Assembly (NCBI GenBank): GCA_030613795.1
Contig: JAUWLG010000044.1
Span: forward strand, 1 to 8,349
Reading direction: 5' to 3'
Length of the DNA stretch: 8,349 bases
Origin: Helicobacteraceae bacterium
Lineage (GTDB): Bacteria > Campylobacterota > Campylobacteria > Campylobacterales > Sulfurimonadaceae
In this document: positions 1-5,968 of the stretch, piece by piece
Numbering within the stretch: the first letter of the stretch is position 1
Layout: each line of letters opens with the position of its first letter
Notes under the pieces: model-generated
The model's input: the letters and a program-made list of their open reading frames with translations, nothing else
Database searches by the model: none
What the model was told of the DNA's origin: nothing
Position numbers and translations under genes: made by a program

Positions 1-2
1 TT

Positions 3-1226
3 AAACATTGTTTGAGCACTGAAGCGTGTAAAGATGATCTCTATTATCGGTTGGTTTTGCCGTTTGAACCATCACTTATAGGCAACCATGATTTTGATAA
101 TGAGATACCGCTTTACATTGTCTATCGCAGTGATTACCGTATGGATCGTACCTATAGTGAGGCCAAAGGGCTTAATGATGCGAAGATTGCAGAGATCGCT
201 AAGGATTACGGTTTAACGCTGTTGACCAATGATATCTCATTTAAGATCGCGGCAGAAGTACAAGGGGTCGCTTCAGAAAGTATTCGAAATTCGCGTGTGG
301 AAAATGTTGATGCCATAGAGTTTGCACACTGTTATTACTATGACGATGAACCACTTATCGATGATGAGGATGAGCATCATGATTTTGAGCAGATCACTTT
401 TATTGAAAAAGCACAAAGTGAACAAAATGAGATCTATGAAACGGGTATTCAGCGTTATGCGATGACGATGAATAAGAGCTTGGAGTGGTGTGATTTTGAT
501 AAACGTTTTGGCGAGTATTTTGATGAAGATCTTATTCGTCCTATCAACCTGGAGCAAAAGTTTTATTACTCTATCCTGACCCATCCGCACAATAGTGTGA
601 CCGCTGTCGGCGGATCGACCGGTTCCGGAAAGACCTTGATTGCTCTGCAAGCGGGCTTGGAGTTGGTAAAAGAGGGCATTGTAGAGGGAATAGTCTATGC
701 ACGAAATACGGTAACCTCAAGTGATCCACAGGCGGAACTCGGGTACCGGAAAGGGGATCAGGAACAGAAACTGGGCTATTTTATGTATCCGCTCTACTCT
801 GCCATAAATTTTACTATTGAACATCAAACGAAACACTCTATCGATGCACAGATCGAGTATACCGGTAATATCAGCTCGACAAAACGTGAAAATGCGACAG
901 AGCAGTTTATGGCTAAGTACAATATTGAAGTGATGGATATTGCCCATATGCGCGGAACAACCATCACGCGCAAATTTGTCATCATCGATGAAGCGCAAAA
1001 TATGACCAATGCGACCTTGAAATTGATAGGTACACGTATGGGGAATGAGACCCGCTTGGTGATCATGGGCGATCCGCATCAGATCGACCACCCGTTTCTG
1101 TCGAAACGCCGTAATGCCTTAGTCTCTCTGTTGCAAAAAGCGAAATACACAGACTTTGTTGCTGGAATGCAACTCCGTCATACTATTCGTAGTGAGGTGG
1201 CAAACTGGTTTGACAAAAACCTGTAA
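3..1226 (+). CDS. PIN-PhoH family ATPase / putative RNA helicase-nuclease (5' truncated by window edge)
   Basis: PhoH2/YlaK-type protein: an N-terminal PIN (RNase) domain joined to a PhoH P-loop ATPase, a family linked to RNA unwinding and cleavage. The frame is open to the left edge, so the first PIN residues are missing. A TTG at 12 is only the first in-frame start-like codon and is unlikely to be the true start. Counting from that TTG, the PIN remainder shows the LNDAKIAEIAKDYGL segment (54-68) and the TNDISFKIAAE segment with D74, as in the C-terminal half of PIN domains. A charged linker with a DDEDEHHD patch (117-124) follows. The ATPase has Walker A GSTGSGKT (201-208), Walker B VIIDEAQN (323-330) and the PhoH motif GDPHQID (353-359). 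It ends with an LRHTIRSEVANWF segment typical of the PhoH C-terminus. Cytoplasmic; no signal peptide is visible. The family call is secure, the exact substrate is unknown. Confidence 0.93.
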   Translation, partial: KHCLSTEACKDDLYYRLVLPFEPSLIGNHDFDNEIPLYIVYRSDYRMDRTYSEAKGLNDAKIAEIAKDYGLTLLTNDISFKIAAEVQGVASESIRNSRVENVDAIEFAHCYYYDDEPLIDDEDEHHDFEQITFIEKAQSEQNEIYETGIQRYAMTMNKSLEWCDFDKRFGEYFDEDLIRPINLEQKFYYSILTHPHNSVTAVGGSTGSGKTLIALQAGLELVKEGIVEGIVYARNTVTSSDPQAELGYRKGDQEQKLGYFMYPLYSAINFTIEHQTKHSIDAQIEYTGNISSTKRENATEQFMAKYNIEVMDIAHMRGTTITRKFVIIDEAQNMTNATLKLIGTRMGNETRLVIMGDPHQIDHPFLSKRRNALVSLLQKAKYTDFVAGMQLRHTIRSEVANWFDKNL

Positions 1227-1243
1227 CCCAAAACTTGGGTTAC
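1223..1243 (+). terminator. Hairpin overlapping the PhoH stop codon
   Basis: GTAACCCAA (1223-1231) and TTGGGTTAC (1235-1243) form a perfect 9-bp stem with a 3-nt loop. The left arm contains the TAA stop of the PhoH gene (1224-1226). No T-tract follows; the downstream bases are TAGGGAGAAAG. It may act as an mRNA 3'-end or attenuating structure rather than a canonical intrinsic terminator. Confidence 0.5.
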
Positions 1244-1284
1244 TAGGGAGAAAGTATTTACCGTACTTGTGTAGAATATCTCTA

Positions 1285-1896
1285 ATGAAACAGTCAATTA
1301 ACCTCTTAATACTTATTGTCACTCTGTTCTTTATTGCCGGATGTGGCAATGATAATCGTCAAAGCCCTTACATGATGGGAGAAAAACCTGCTGACCAAAA
1401 GCGAGTGTATACCGTCCCATATAAACAAAAAGACAGTGCGGTCACCATTGCGGCTATAGAAGCCGAGACGCAAAAAGAGATCGCGAAGATCAACAAAGAG
1501 CGTGACGTAGAGCTTCAAAAGATGGAGCAGAATACCAAGCTTGCTGAATTAAAGACACAAAATGAGATGGCGATTAAAGAACATAACCTTTCTACCTTTG
1601 TGCAAGAGAGTGAGTACGCATATAAAAATAGTACGCTGCTTATCCTGGCTTTTGCTATCATCATCTTTGCCTCACTCGCTTTTTATACCTTTAGAAAGTA
1701 TCGTAAAGACAAGCTAAAGATGCATGAAGAGCAGATGCACAATGAGATGTATCTCAAAGAGAAAGAGATGCAGATGCATATGGCGGAGAAGATTCTTGAC
1801 ACTATTGCCAGTGGAAAGCTCTCGGAAGAGCGTGAACAGCACCTCTTGGATGCATTAGATAAAACAACTACGCCTACTTTGACACACAAAAAGTAG
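1285..1896 (+). CDS. Lipoprotein with a second transmembrane segment and Met/His-rich coiled coil, function unknown
   Basis: I do not recognise a named family. The 203-residue product starts with a lipoprotein signal peptide: MK, hydrophobic 7-17, lipobox IAGC with the lipidated Cys at 20. Residues 55-100 are charged, Ala/Glu/Lys-rich and likely coiled coil. A hydrophobic segment (about 117-135) is followed by RKYRKDK, so the positive-inside rule puts the C-terminus in the cytoplasm. Residues 146-166 hold six Met and three His, with MH pairs at 146, 151 and 164. Topology would be a lipidated periplasmic N-terminus, an inner-membrane span and a cytoplasmic tail. The start is the ATG just before the signal peptide. 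No Shine-Dalgarno lies at normal distance; the nearest purine run, AGGGAG (1245-1250), is about 35 nt away. It lies 58 nt after PhoH on the same strand. The lipoprotein call is firm; the role is open. Confidence 0.82.
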   Translation: MKQSINLLILIVTLFFIAGCGNDNRQSPYMMGEKPADQKRVYTVPYKQKDSAVTIAAIEAETQKEIAKINKERDVELQKMEQNTKLAELKTQNEMAIKEHNLSTFVQESEYAYKNSTLLILAFAIIIFASLAFYTFRKYRKDKLKMHEEQMHNEMYLKEKEMQMHMAEKILDTIASGKLSEEREQHLLDALDKTTTPTLTHKK

Positions 1897-1897
1897 G
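1873..1897 (+). terminator. Hairpin at the 3' end of the lipoprotein gene
   Basis: CCTACTTT (1873-1880) pairs with AAAGTAGG (1890-1897) across a 9-nt loop, and the TAG stop lies in the right arm. Only TTT follows before GTAGG, so this is a weak terminator candidate or a 3'-end stabilising hairpin. Confidence 0.4.
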
Positions 1898-2006
1898 TTT
1901 GTAGGTATTCAATTAGTAACCTTTCAATAATTTTGTCGATGAGAATCTATAAGCGTTTTAAACTTCTTGATATTCACTTAATGTTTGGACTGAATTGACT
2001 ACACTC

Positions 2007-2402
2007 TTTCCTTTTTGTTTCGGCAAAAAGGAAACGAAAAACCGCTCGTGACTGCTTCAAGCTCGATAGCTATCAGGTACCTTCTTTCCACTCGTTCATT
2101 CCCTAAAAACGACTAACTCGCTATGCTCAAACAAAGCCGTTTTTTTACGGTCACTCTCTCCCTCCAGTCAGCTTTGCAGATGCCACGATAAAGAGCAAGC
2201 GGTAACGCATGGATTTAAATTTAAAAGCTTGCGCTTTTGACTCAGTTTGAGTATTGTCGACTAATGGCTACGTCAAGGTACAGTGACTGTAGCCGGAGGG
2301 ATTTCGTGATTCCGAACATTTGATACTTCTGACTGTAACTGTACCCGTCATCGCTCTTCTTCTTTTTCGTTAGGTTTTCTTCTTGAGCGAGCAAGAAGAA
2401 AA
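2007..2402. repeat. Hairpin-dense non-coding block, candidate dispersed repeat or structured RNA
   Basis: The block is framed by two hairpins of the same geometry, an 11-bp stem with a 6-nt loop. The left one is TTTCCTTTTTG/CAAAAAGGAAA (2007-2034); the right one is TTTTCTTCTTG/CAAGAAGAAAA (2375-2402). Between them lie the 10-bp palindrome GATAGCTATC (2065-2074) and a long imperfect stem AAAAACG-CT/AG-CGTTTTT (2105-2144) ending in seven Ts. Further on are AAAAGC/GCTTTT (2223-2238), ACTCA/TGAGT (2240-2252), GGCTACGTCA/TGAC-T-GTAGCC (2266-2294) and CGGA/TCCG (2294-2314). All stems are read directly from the sequence. That the block is one unit, and that it is dispersed or transcribed, is inference. 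Confidence 0.5.
2266..2345. ncRNA. Possible pseudoknot-forming RNA segment
   Basis: GGCTACGTCA (2266-2275) pairs with TGAC-T-GTAGCC (2284-2294), a 10-bp stem with one bulged T and the loop AGGTACAG. The loop bases GGTACAG (2277-2283) are complementary to CTGTACC (2339-2345), allowing a 7-bp loop-to-tail pseudoknot or a competing stem. A small CGGA/TCCG hairpin lies between. The reverse strand can form the same pairings, so the transcribed strand is not decided. Expression is not shown. Confidence 0.3.
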
Positions 2403-2489
2403 AGTAACATCCTAGTGATATGAAGTAATTAAAAAAGTTAGGGTGTAAAGAAATGTAGGTTAAAGTGAAAATGCCTTAGCGGGTCCAAG

Positions 2490-2522
2490 AAAAAAAAGGG
2501 AGAGGCAAAGCCTTACGCTTTG
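2490..2522 (-). terminator. Terminator-like structure after aroC
   Basis: Read on the minus strand, CAAAGC/GCTTTG (2522-2517 with 2511-2506) overlaps the aroC stop, and an alternative stem AGGC/GCCT is possible at 2513-2503. A run of eight Ts follows on the minus strand (2497-2490). The hairpin and T-run are separated by several pyrimidines, so efficiency is uncertain, but the position at the operon's end supports it. Confidence 0.5.
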
Positions 2523-3589
2523 TAGTAACCCTTGACGCCATCCATAGTCCGACCCATATTAAGAAGGACCATGTCAGCCACAACAAGCGCCGCCATCGCT
2601 TCAGCGACAACAGACCCGCGAATAGCAACACAAGGATCGTGACGCCCTTTGAGGGCAAAGTCTACCTCTTCATCTTTTGTCGTTGTAGTATGTTGTTTCA
2701 TAAAAATAGACGGTGTCGGTTTAAAGTAGACATTGACACGTACCTCTTCACCGTTGCTGATACCACCTAAGATACCTCCAGCATGGTTAGATTCAAAACC
2801 GGCATTGCGAATGGGGTCGTTGTTGGTTGAACCAAAGGCTCTGGCACTTTCTGCACCGTCACCGATCTCAACAGCTTTGACTGCATTGATACCCATCATT
2901 GCTTCAGCAAGTACCCCGTCAAGTTTATAGTATAGAGGCTCACCAAGACCGATAGGAAGATTGCTCATCTTGATCTGTGCAACGCCGCCGACAGAATCAT
3001 GACGGTTTTTTGCCTCTAAAATAGCATCTTTTTGTGCCTGTTCCACATTTTTGTCTAGCGCGTAGATCTCACTGCCTGCAACATAGCTATAATCCAATGT
3101 CTGAGCCTGAATACCTGCGATCTCAGTGATACCGCTCTCTACAGTGATACCAAGTTCATTTAGCATCATCTTTGCAACAGCACCGGCGGCTACGCGTGCT
3201 GCTGTTTCGCGTGCTGATGAACGTCCGCCGCCGCGGTAGTCACGGATGCCGTATTTGTGCCAGTAGGTAAAGTCAGCATGACCGGGACGAAAGGTGTCTT
3301 TGATGTTGGTATAGTCTTTAGACTTTTGGTTGGTGTTATAGATGACCATCGCAATAGGGGTACCGGTACTAAGACCTTCGAATATACCGCTTAAGATCTC
3401 AACCTTATCTGCCTCTTTACGTGCAGTAGCGTACTCATTTTGACCGGGTTTGCGACGGTCAAGTTGTGCTTGGATATAGGCTTCATCGATGGTCAGTCCT
3501 GCCGGTACACCGTCAATCAGACAGCCAATTGCCTTGCCGTGTGATTCACCAAATGTCGAGAAGCTAAAACGGATTCCGAAACGGTTCAT
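2513..3589 (-). CDS. aroC: Chorismate synthase
   Basis: Converts 5-enolpyruvylshikimate-3-phosphate to chorismate using reduced FMN, the last common step to aromatic amino acids and folate; cytoplasmic. The 358 residues match the usual length of the family. Signatures in order: FGESHG (13-18) with catalytic His17; RPGHAD (101-106) with the second conserved His104; [17 protein letters not shown] (121-137); and [18 protein letters not shown] (315-332). The start is the ATG giving MNRFG, preceded by AAGGG with 6 nt spacing. That ATG overlaps the rnc stop by 4 nt (ATGA), implying translational coupling. It is the last gene of the operon. No residue looks aberrant. A monofunctional enzyme needs an external flavin reductase; none is present in the window. 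Confidence 0.98.
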   Translation of the reverse strand: MNRFGIRFSFSTFGESHGKAIGCLIDGVPAGLTIDEAYIQAQLDRRKPGQNEYATARKEADKVEILSGIFEGLSTGTPIAMVIYNTNQKSKDYTNIKDTFRPGHADFTYWHKYGIRDYRGGGRSSARETAARVAAGAVAKMMLNELGITVESGITEIAGIQAQTLDYSYVAGSEIYALDKNVEQAQKDAILEAKNRHDSVGGVAQIKMSNLPIGLGEPLYYKLDGVLAEAMMGINAVKAVEIGDGAESARAFGSTNNDPIRNAGFESNHAGGILGGISNGEEVRVNVYFKPTPSIFMKQHTTTTKDEEVDFALKGRHDPCVAIRGSVVAEAMAALVVADMVLLNMGRTMDGVKGYYKA

Positions 3590-4266
3590 AAGTCACCCTT
3601 GTTTAATAGTGAAAGTGCGATGTTCGCAGCCTCTTGCTGCGCCACTTTTTTGCTTTTTCCGCTGGCACGGGCATACTCTTTGCCATCAACAATGACAGCG
3701 ATCTCAAACTCTTTTTTATGGTCAGGACCGTGAGAGCCGACTAGTTTGTACTCCGGTGTTGTGCCAAATAGAGCCTGGGTCATCTCTTGGAGTGTTGTTT
3801 TATAATCTTTAAAGAGGGTGTCAAGGGAGATGTCAGGGTGCACCTCTTCTAAGAGTTTGATGCTGATCTCCCTTGCTCGATCCAGTCCTGCTTCAAGGTA
3901 GAGCGCTCCGATGATGGCTTCAAAGGCATTTGAGAGCAAAGATGGTTTAGATCGCCCTCCGTTGTTCTCTTCGGCATTGGACAAAAAGAGCTGCTCTCCC
4001 AAACCGATATGCTTGGCAAGACGTGTAAAACCCTCCTCGTTGACAAGTGATGCCCGCATCTTTGAGAGCTTGCCTTCATCATGACTGGGAAAATTCTCAA
4101 AAAGGTATTGTCCTACAATGAGGTCAAGTACCGCATCTCCCAAAAACTCTAAACGTTCATTATTGTAGGGCTGTTTGTAACTTTTATGTGTCAGCGCTTC
4201 AATAATGAGCTTTTTGTTTTCAAAACAGTAGTTAAGTCGATCTTCCAGTTTTTTTATCTCTTCCAT
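3586..4266 (-). CDS. rnc: Ribonuclease III
   Basis: Double-strand-specific endoribonuclease that processes rRNA precursors and structured mRNAs. The 226 residues are standard for bacterial RNase III. The nuclease domain (about 1-150) carries the signature [15 protein letters not shown] (36-50) with acidic residues E37, E40 and D44, and the second acidic cluster at [16 protein letters not shown], where E116 matches E. coli E117. N113 sits where E. coli has D114, an Asp-to-Asn change at a secondary metal position. The dsRNA-binding domain (about 153-222) shows GPDHKKEF (180-187) and the basic helix [13 protein letters not shown] (203-215). The ATG start is preceded by AAAGG at suitable spacing. 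It lies 18 nt after rnhA and overlaps aroC by 4 nt. Confidence 0.97.
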   Translation of the reverse strand: MEEIKKLEDRLNYCFENKKLIIEALTHKSYKQPYNNERLEFLGDAVLDLIVGQYLFENFPSHDEGKLSKMRASLVNEEGFTRLAKHIGLGEQLFLSNAEENNGGRSKPSLLSNAFEAIIGALYLEAGLDRAREISIKLLEEVHPDISLDTLFKDYKTTLQEMTQALFGTTPEYKLVGSHGPDHKKEFEIAVIVDGKEYARASGKSKKVAQQEAANIALSLLNKGDL

Positions 4267-4284
4267 TTGTAACCTTTCAAAAAT

Positions 4285-4713
4285 TTATAGTGCCGCTTTA
4301 AACTCTTCGGCTTTTGAACGTGCAATATCATCACATCGCTCATTCTCTTCATGCCCTGCATGTCCTTCGACCCAAGTGCCAACAACACTGTGTTGCTCAG
4401 ACACTTTGACGTACTCATGCCAAAGGTCAGGGTTTTTGACTTTTTTAAAGTCACGCTTGATCCAGTTGACCAACCACTCATTGATCCCTTTGACCACATA
4501 AGAGGAGTCTGAGATCACCTCGACTTCACAAGGTTCTTTGAGCGCTCTCAAACCTTCAATAACACCAAGCAGCTCCATACGGTTGTTGGTGGTGTGGGCC
4601 TCGCCCCCGCTTAACACACGCTCTTTTCCGTTATAACGTAAGATCGTTCCGTAACCTCCGGGTCCGGGGTTTCCAAGGGCACTGCCATCACTGAAGAGAG
4701 TTATTTGCTTCAA
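4285..4713 (-). CDS. rnhA: Ribonuclease HI
   Basis: Cleaves the RNA strand of RNA-DNA hybrids, removing R-loops and primer remnants. The 142 residues fit E. coli-type RNase HI. Catalytic residues are all visible: D9 in FSDGSALGNPGPGGYG, E47 in TTNNRMELLG, D69 in VISDSSYVV, and D128 in ENERCDDIAR, with the conserved His118 in WVEGHAGH. The start is a TTG at 4713. It is fixed by the need to include D9 and by the AAAGGA ribosome binding site 5 nt upstream; no ATG is available before the active site. The reading frame overlaps the end of the TPR gene by 26 nt. It is the second gene of the operon, followed by rnc after 18 nt. Confidence 0.97.
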   Translation of the reverse strand: MKQITLFSDGSALGNPGPGGYGTILRYNGKERVLSGGEAHTTNNRMELLGVIEGLRALKEPCEVEVISDSSYVVKGINEWLVNWIKRDFKKVKNPDLWHEYVKVSEQHSVVGTWVEGHAGHEENERCDDIARSKAEEFKAAL

Positions 4714-5731
4714 AGTGATCCTTTGTTAAAAGTGCTTCGGTGACGACCGAGTCGATACTGTGGCAGTTTGGGCATCTGTGAAAGCTAAATGGATAGATCT
4801 GTTTACATTCACTGCAAAGGTAGTCAAACTGCAAGGTCGCACCGCTTTGGTCCGCCATGTTTAGCTTGATCAGTACATCAAACTCAAAGATACTGCTCTC
4901 TTGGGTCAAGAGTTCTGTTCCCTTAGCACTAAAGAGCTCACGCAGATAACTGTTAGACGAAATTATATCTAAATTAGCCTCAGCCTCACGTGCATTCCAG
5001 AGTATATCGAGGATGCGTTCGGACTCGCCAAGATCAAGGTTCTTCCATGCCAGATCCGGTGTAAAACGAAAGAGATACTCAAAGATCAGGTAGCTTAAGA
5101 GATGATGTTCTTGATAGAGTGCCAACAACAGCTGCGCTTTTTCATCAACGCCGTATTGTGCACTGCGAATAATAGAGACAGCTTGCAAGTAGATACGGTC
5201 TTTTTTATTATCAATACCCAGTTCATCAAGAGGTTCCAGAACTTCCAGGGCCTTGTCGAATTGATGCATTTTTTCATAGATGATCAGCAGATAACGAAGT
5301 GCTTTAGGTGTTCTAGGGAACTGCTTGAGGATCTGTAAGAAGATCTCTTGGGAGCGTTCTAAAAACCCTGCTTTAAAGTAGGTCTTTCCCAAAAGGTAGA
5401 GGGTCTCTTTTTTCTCATTAGGATCTTTTTGCATCTCAAGCATAATGAGGTAGATCTCGATACACTTCTCATAATCACCGTTTTGATGGTAGGTCTGTGC
5501 CATGATAAGAGCCGATTTGTCAGAGATCGCCTCTGAAGTCATCAGGGTCTTCAACTCCTGTTCTGTCGGCATCGAGTTAAAGACATTAAGAAAACTGTTA
5601 AGATAGTGTGAGTCCTCTTTGCTCTTAAATCGCCTCCACCAGTAGGAGATAAGTGCGATCACAAAGATAAGGGAGAAGAAGATGATGATGCCAAACAGTG
5701 GGTCGCGAAATTCGATAAATAAGCTGTTCAA
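4688..5731 (-). CDS. LapB-like membrane-anchored TPR protein with C-terminal zinc ribbon
   Basis: 347 residues with three parts. An N-terminal membrane anchor (about 12-32) is followed by WWRRFKSKED, so the rest faces the cytoplasm. A helical TPR region follows, with clear units around 72-105 (SALIMAQTYHQNGDYEKCIEIY), 110-136 (TLYLLGKTYFKAGFLERSQEIF) and 143-170. A C-terminal zinc-ribbon/rubredoxin-like module has C306-x2-C309 and C320-x2-C323. This is the domain order of LapB (YciM), which in E. coli controls LpxC proteolysis by FtsH and so LPS synthesis. That function is inferred from architecture only. The start is TTG at 5731 with GGAG 5 nt upstream; no in-frame ATG precedes the membrane anchor. 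First gene of the operon, overlapping rnhA by 26 nt. It could instead be a different TPR adaptor. Confidence 0.82.
   Translation of the reverse strand: MNSLFIEFRDPLFGIIIFFSLIFVIALISYWWRRFKSKEDSHYLNSFLNVFNSMPTEQELKTLMTSEAISDKSALIMAQTYHQNGDYEKCIEIYLIMLEMQKDPNEKKETLYLLGKTYFKAGFLERSQEIFLQILKQFPRTPKALRYLLIIYEKMHQFDKALEVLEPLDELGIDNKKDRIYLQAVSIIRSAQYGVDEKAQLLLALYQEHHLLSYLIFEYLFRFTPDLAWKNLDLGESERILDILWNAREAEANLDIISSNSYLRELFSAKGTELLTQESSIFEFDVLIKLNMADQSGATLQFDYLCSECKQIYPFSFHRCPNCHSIDSVVTEALLTKDHFEANNSLQ
4719..4724 (-). promoter_or_regulatory. Ribosome binding site deciding the TTG start of rnhA
   Basis: On the minus strand AAAGGA is followed by TCACT and then TTG. The 5-nt spacing supports TTG at 4713 as the true start of RNase HI. 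The site lies inside the end of the upstream TPR gene. Confidence 0.7.
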
Positions 5732-5733
5732 AC

Positions 5734-5740
5734 CCTCTCC
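5734..5740 (-). promoter_or_regulatory. Ribosome binding site for the TPR gene TTG start
   Basis: On the minus strand GGAGAGG lies just before GT-TTG. Counted from GGAG, the spacing to the TTG at 5731 is 5 nt. A four-codon frame, ATG GAG AGG GTT TGA (5742-5728), runs through this site and overlaps the start as TTGA. Confidence 0.6.
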
Positions 5741-5762
5741 ATCTTTGAAATATAATTAAAAT

Positions 5763-5793
5763 ATTATACCCCACTGTTACTTTTAGAAGGCAA
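5763..5793 (-). promoter_or_regulatory. Promoter of the TPR-rnhA-rnc-aroC operon
   Basis: On the minus strand a perfect -10 TATAAT (5768-5763) is preceded after 19 nt by a weak -35 candidate TTGCCT (5793-5788). The predicted start near 5756 leaves a leader of about 25 nt before the TTG at 5731. Campylobacterota sigma-70 promoters depend mainly on the -10 box, which fits the poor -35. Confidence 0.65.
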
Positions 5794-5839
5794 ACTAATT
5801 GCAAGTTGAGCCCTTTCATATGTTTAGGGCCTTCCCAAT

Positions 5840-5860
5840 ATCACAAAATAATCACAAATT
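5840..5860. repeat. Short direct repeat with 11-bp period in the divergent intergenic region
   Basis: ATCACAAA occurs at 5840-5847 and again at 5851-5858, spaced 11 bp start to start, about one helical turn. It lies between the two divergent promoters and could be a protein-binding site. Nothing else supports this. Confidence 0.3.
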
Positions 5861-5899
5861 ACCAATAAAGCTCAAAAATGACGAAAATAATATAAATAG

Positions 5900-5920
5900 T
5901 ATTGACTTTTAACGTCAATA
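5900..5920. promoter_or_regulatory. Perfect inverted repeat over the -35 element, candidate operator
   Basis: TATTGAC (5900-5906) and GTCAATA (5914-5920) are exact 7-bp inverted copies separated by 7 nt. They cover the -35 box and half the spacer, the usual place for a repressor. The half-sites resemble FNR/CRP-type TTGAT/ATCAA, but the 7-nt gap differs from the 4-nt gap of FNR boxes. Autoregulation by the downstream gene is a natural guess, not shown. Confidence 0.55.
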
Positions 5921-5931
5921 CACCCTATAAT
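5902..5931 (+). promoter_or_regulatory. Sigma-70 promoter of the regulator-ccoG operon
   Basis: TTGACT (5902-5907) and a perfect TATAAT (5926-5931) are separated by 18 bp. Transcription should begin near 5938. This rules out the in-frame ATGs at 5930-5938 as starts and points to the ATG at 5969, giving a leader of about 31 nt. Confidence 0.8.
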
Positions 5932-5951
5932 GATGATGAAAATAAAAAAAC

Positions 5952-5957
5952 GGGAGG
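5952..5957 (+). promoter_or_regulatory. Ribosome binding site deciding the start of the regulator gene
   Basis: GGGAGG lies 11 nt before the ATG at 5969 and is downstream of the in-frame ATGs at 5930-5938. It therefore supports 5969 as the start. The spacing is slightly long. Confidence 0.65.
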
Positions 5958-5968
5958 TTTATTCGTCA

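Larger units (their letters stand above)
1897..2512. other. Gene-free convergent spacer
   Basis: The stretch lies between the + strand lipoprotein gene and the - strand aroC, so both neighbours transcribe into it. I find no convincing coding frame on either strand; frames are broken by stops and lack ribosome binding sites. Positions 1897-2006 are AT-rich with nothing recognisable. Positions 2007-2402 hold a chain of hairpins, described separately. Positions 2403-2489 show no clear structure. From 2490 the aroC terminator region begins. Confidence 0.7.

Noticed and set aside
273..1091. Minus-strand open frames of about 80-125 codons inside the PhoH gene
   Set aside because: They lie fully antisense to a well-conserved ATPase gene, lack ribosome binding sites and show no recognisable domain.
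1156..1284. Upstream extension of the lipoprotein reading frame
   Set aside because: It would overlap the PhoH C-terminus and place 43 residues before an intact lipoprotein signal peptide.
1897..2512. CRISPR array, tRNA or insertion-sequence remnant in the spacer
   Set aside because: No regularly spaced repeats, no cloverleaf with a T-loop consensus and no transposase fragment could be read. Only hairpins are supported.
2476..2658. Small minus-strand frame over the aroC 3' end
   Set aside because: It is a shifted-frame shadow of aroC without a start signal; the chorismate synthase frame is complete.
5102..5338. Plus-strand frame antisense to the TPR gene
   Set aside because: No ribosome binding site or domain, and the opposite strand encodes clear TPR units.
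5930..5968. Earlier in-frame ATGs for the resolvase-like regulator
   Set aside because: The ATG at 5930 overlaps the -10 box and all three lie at or before the predicted transcription start. The ribosome binding site at 5952-5957 serves the ATG at 5969.
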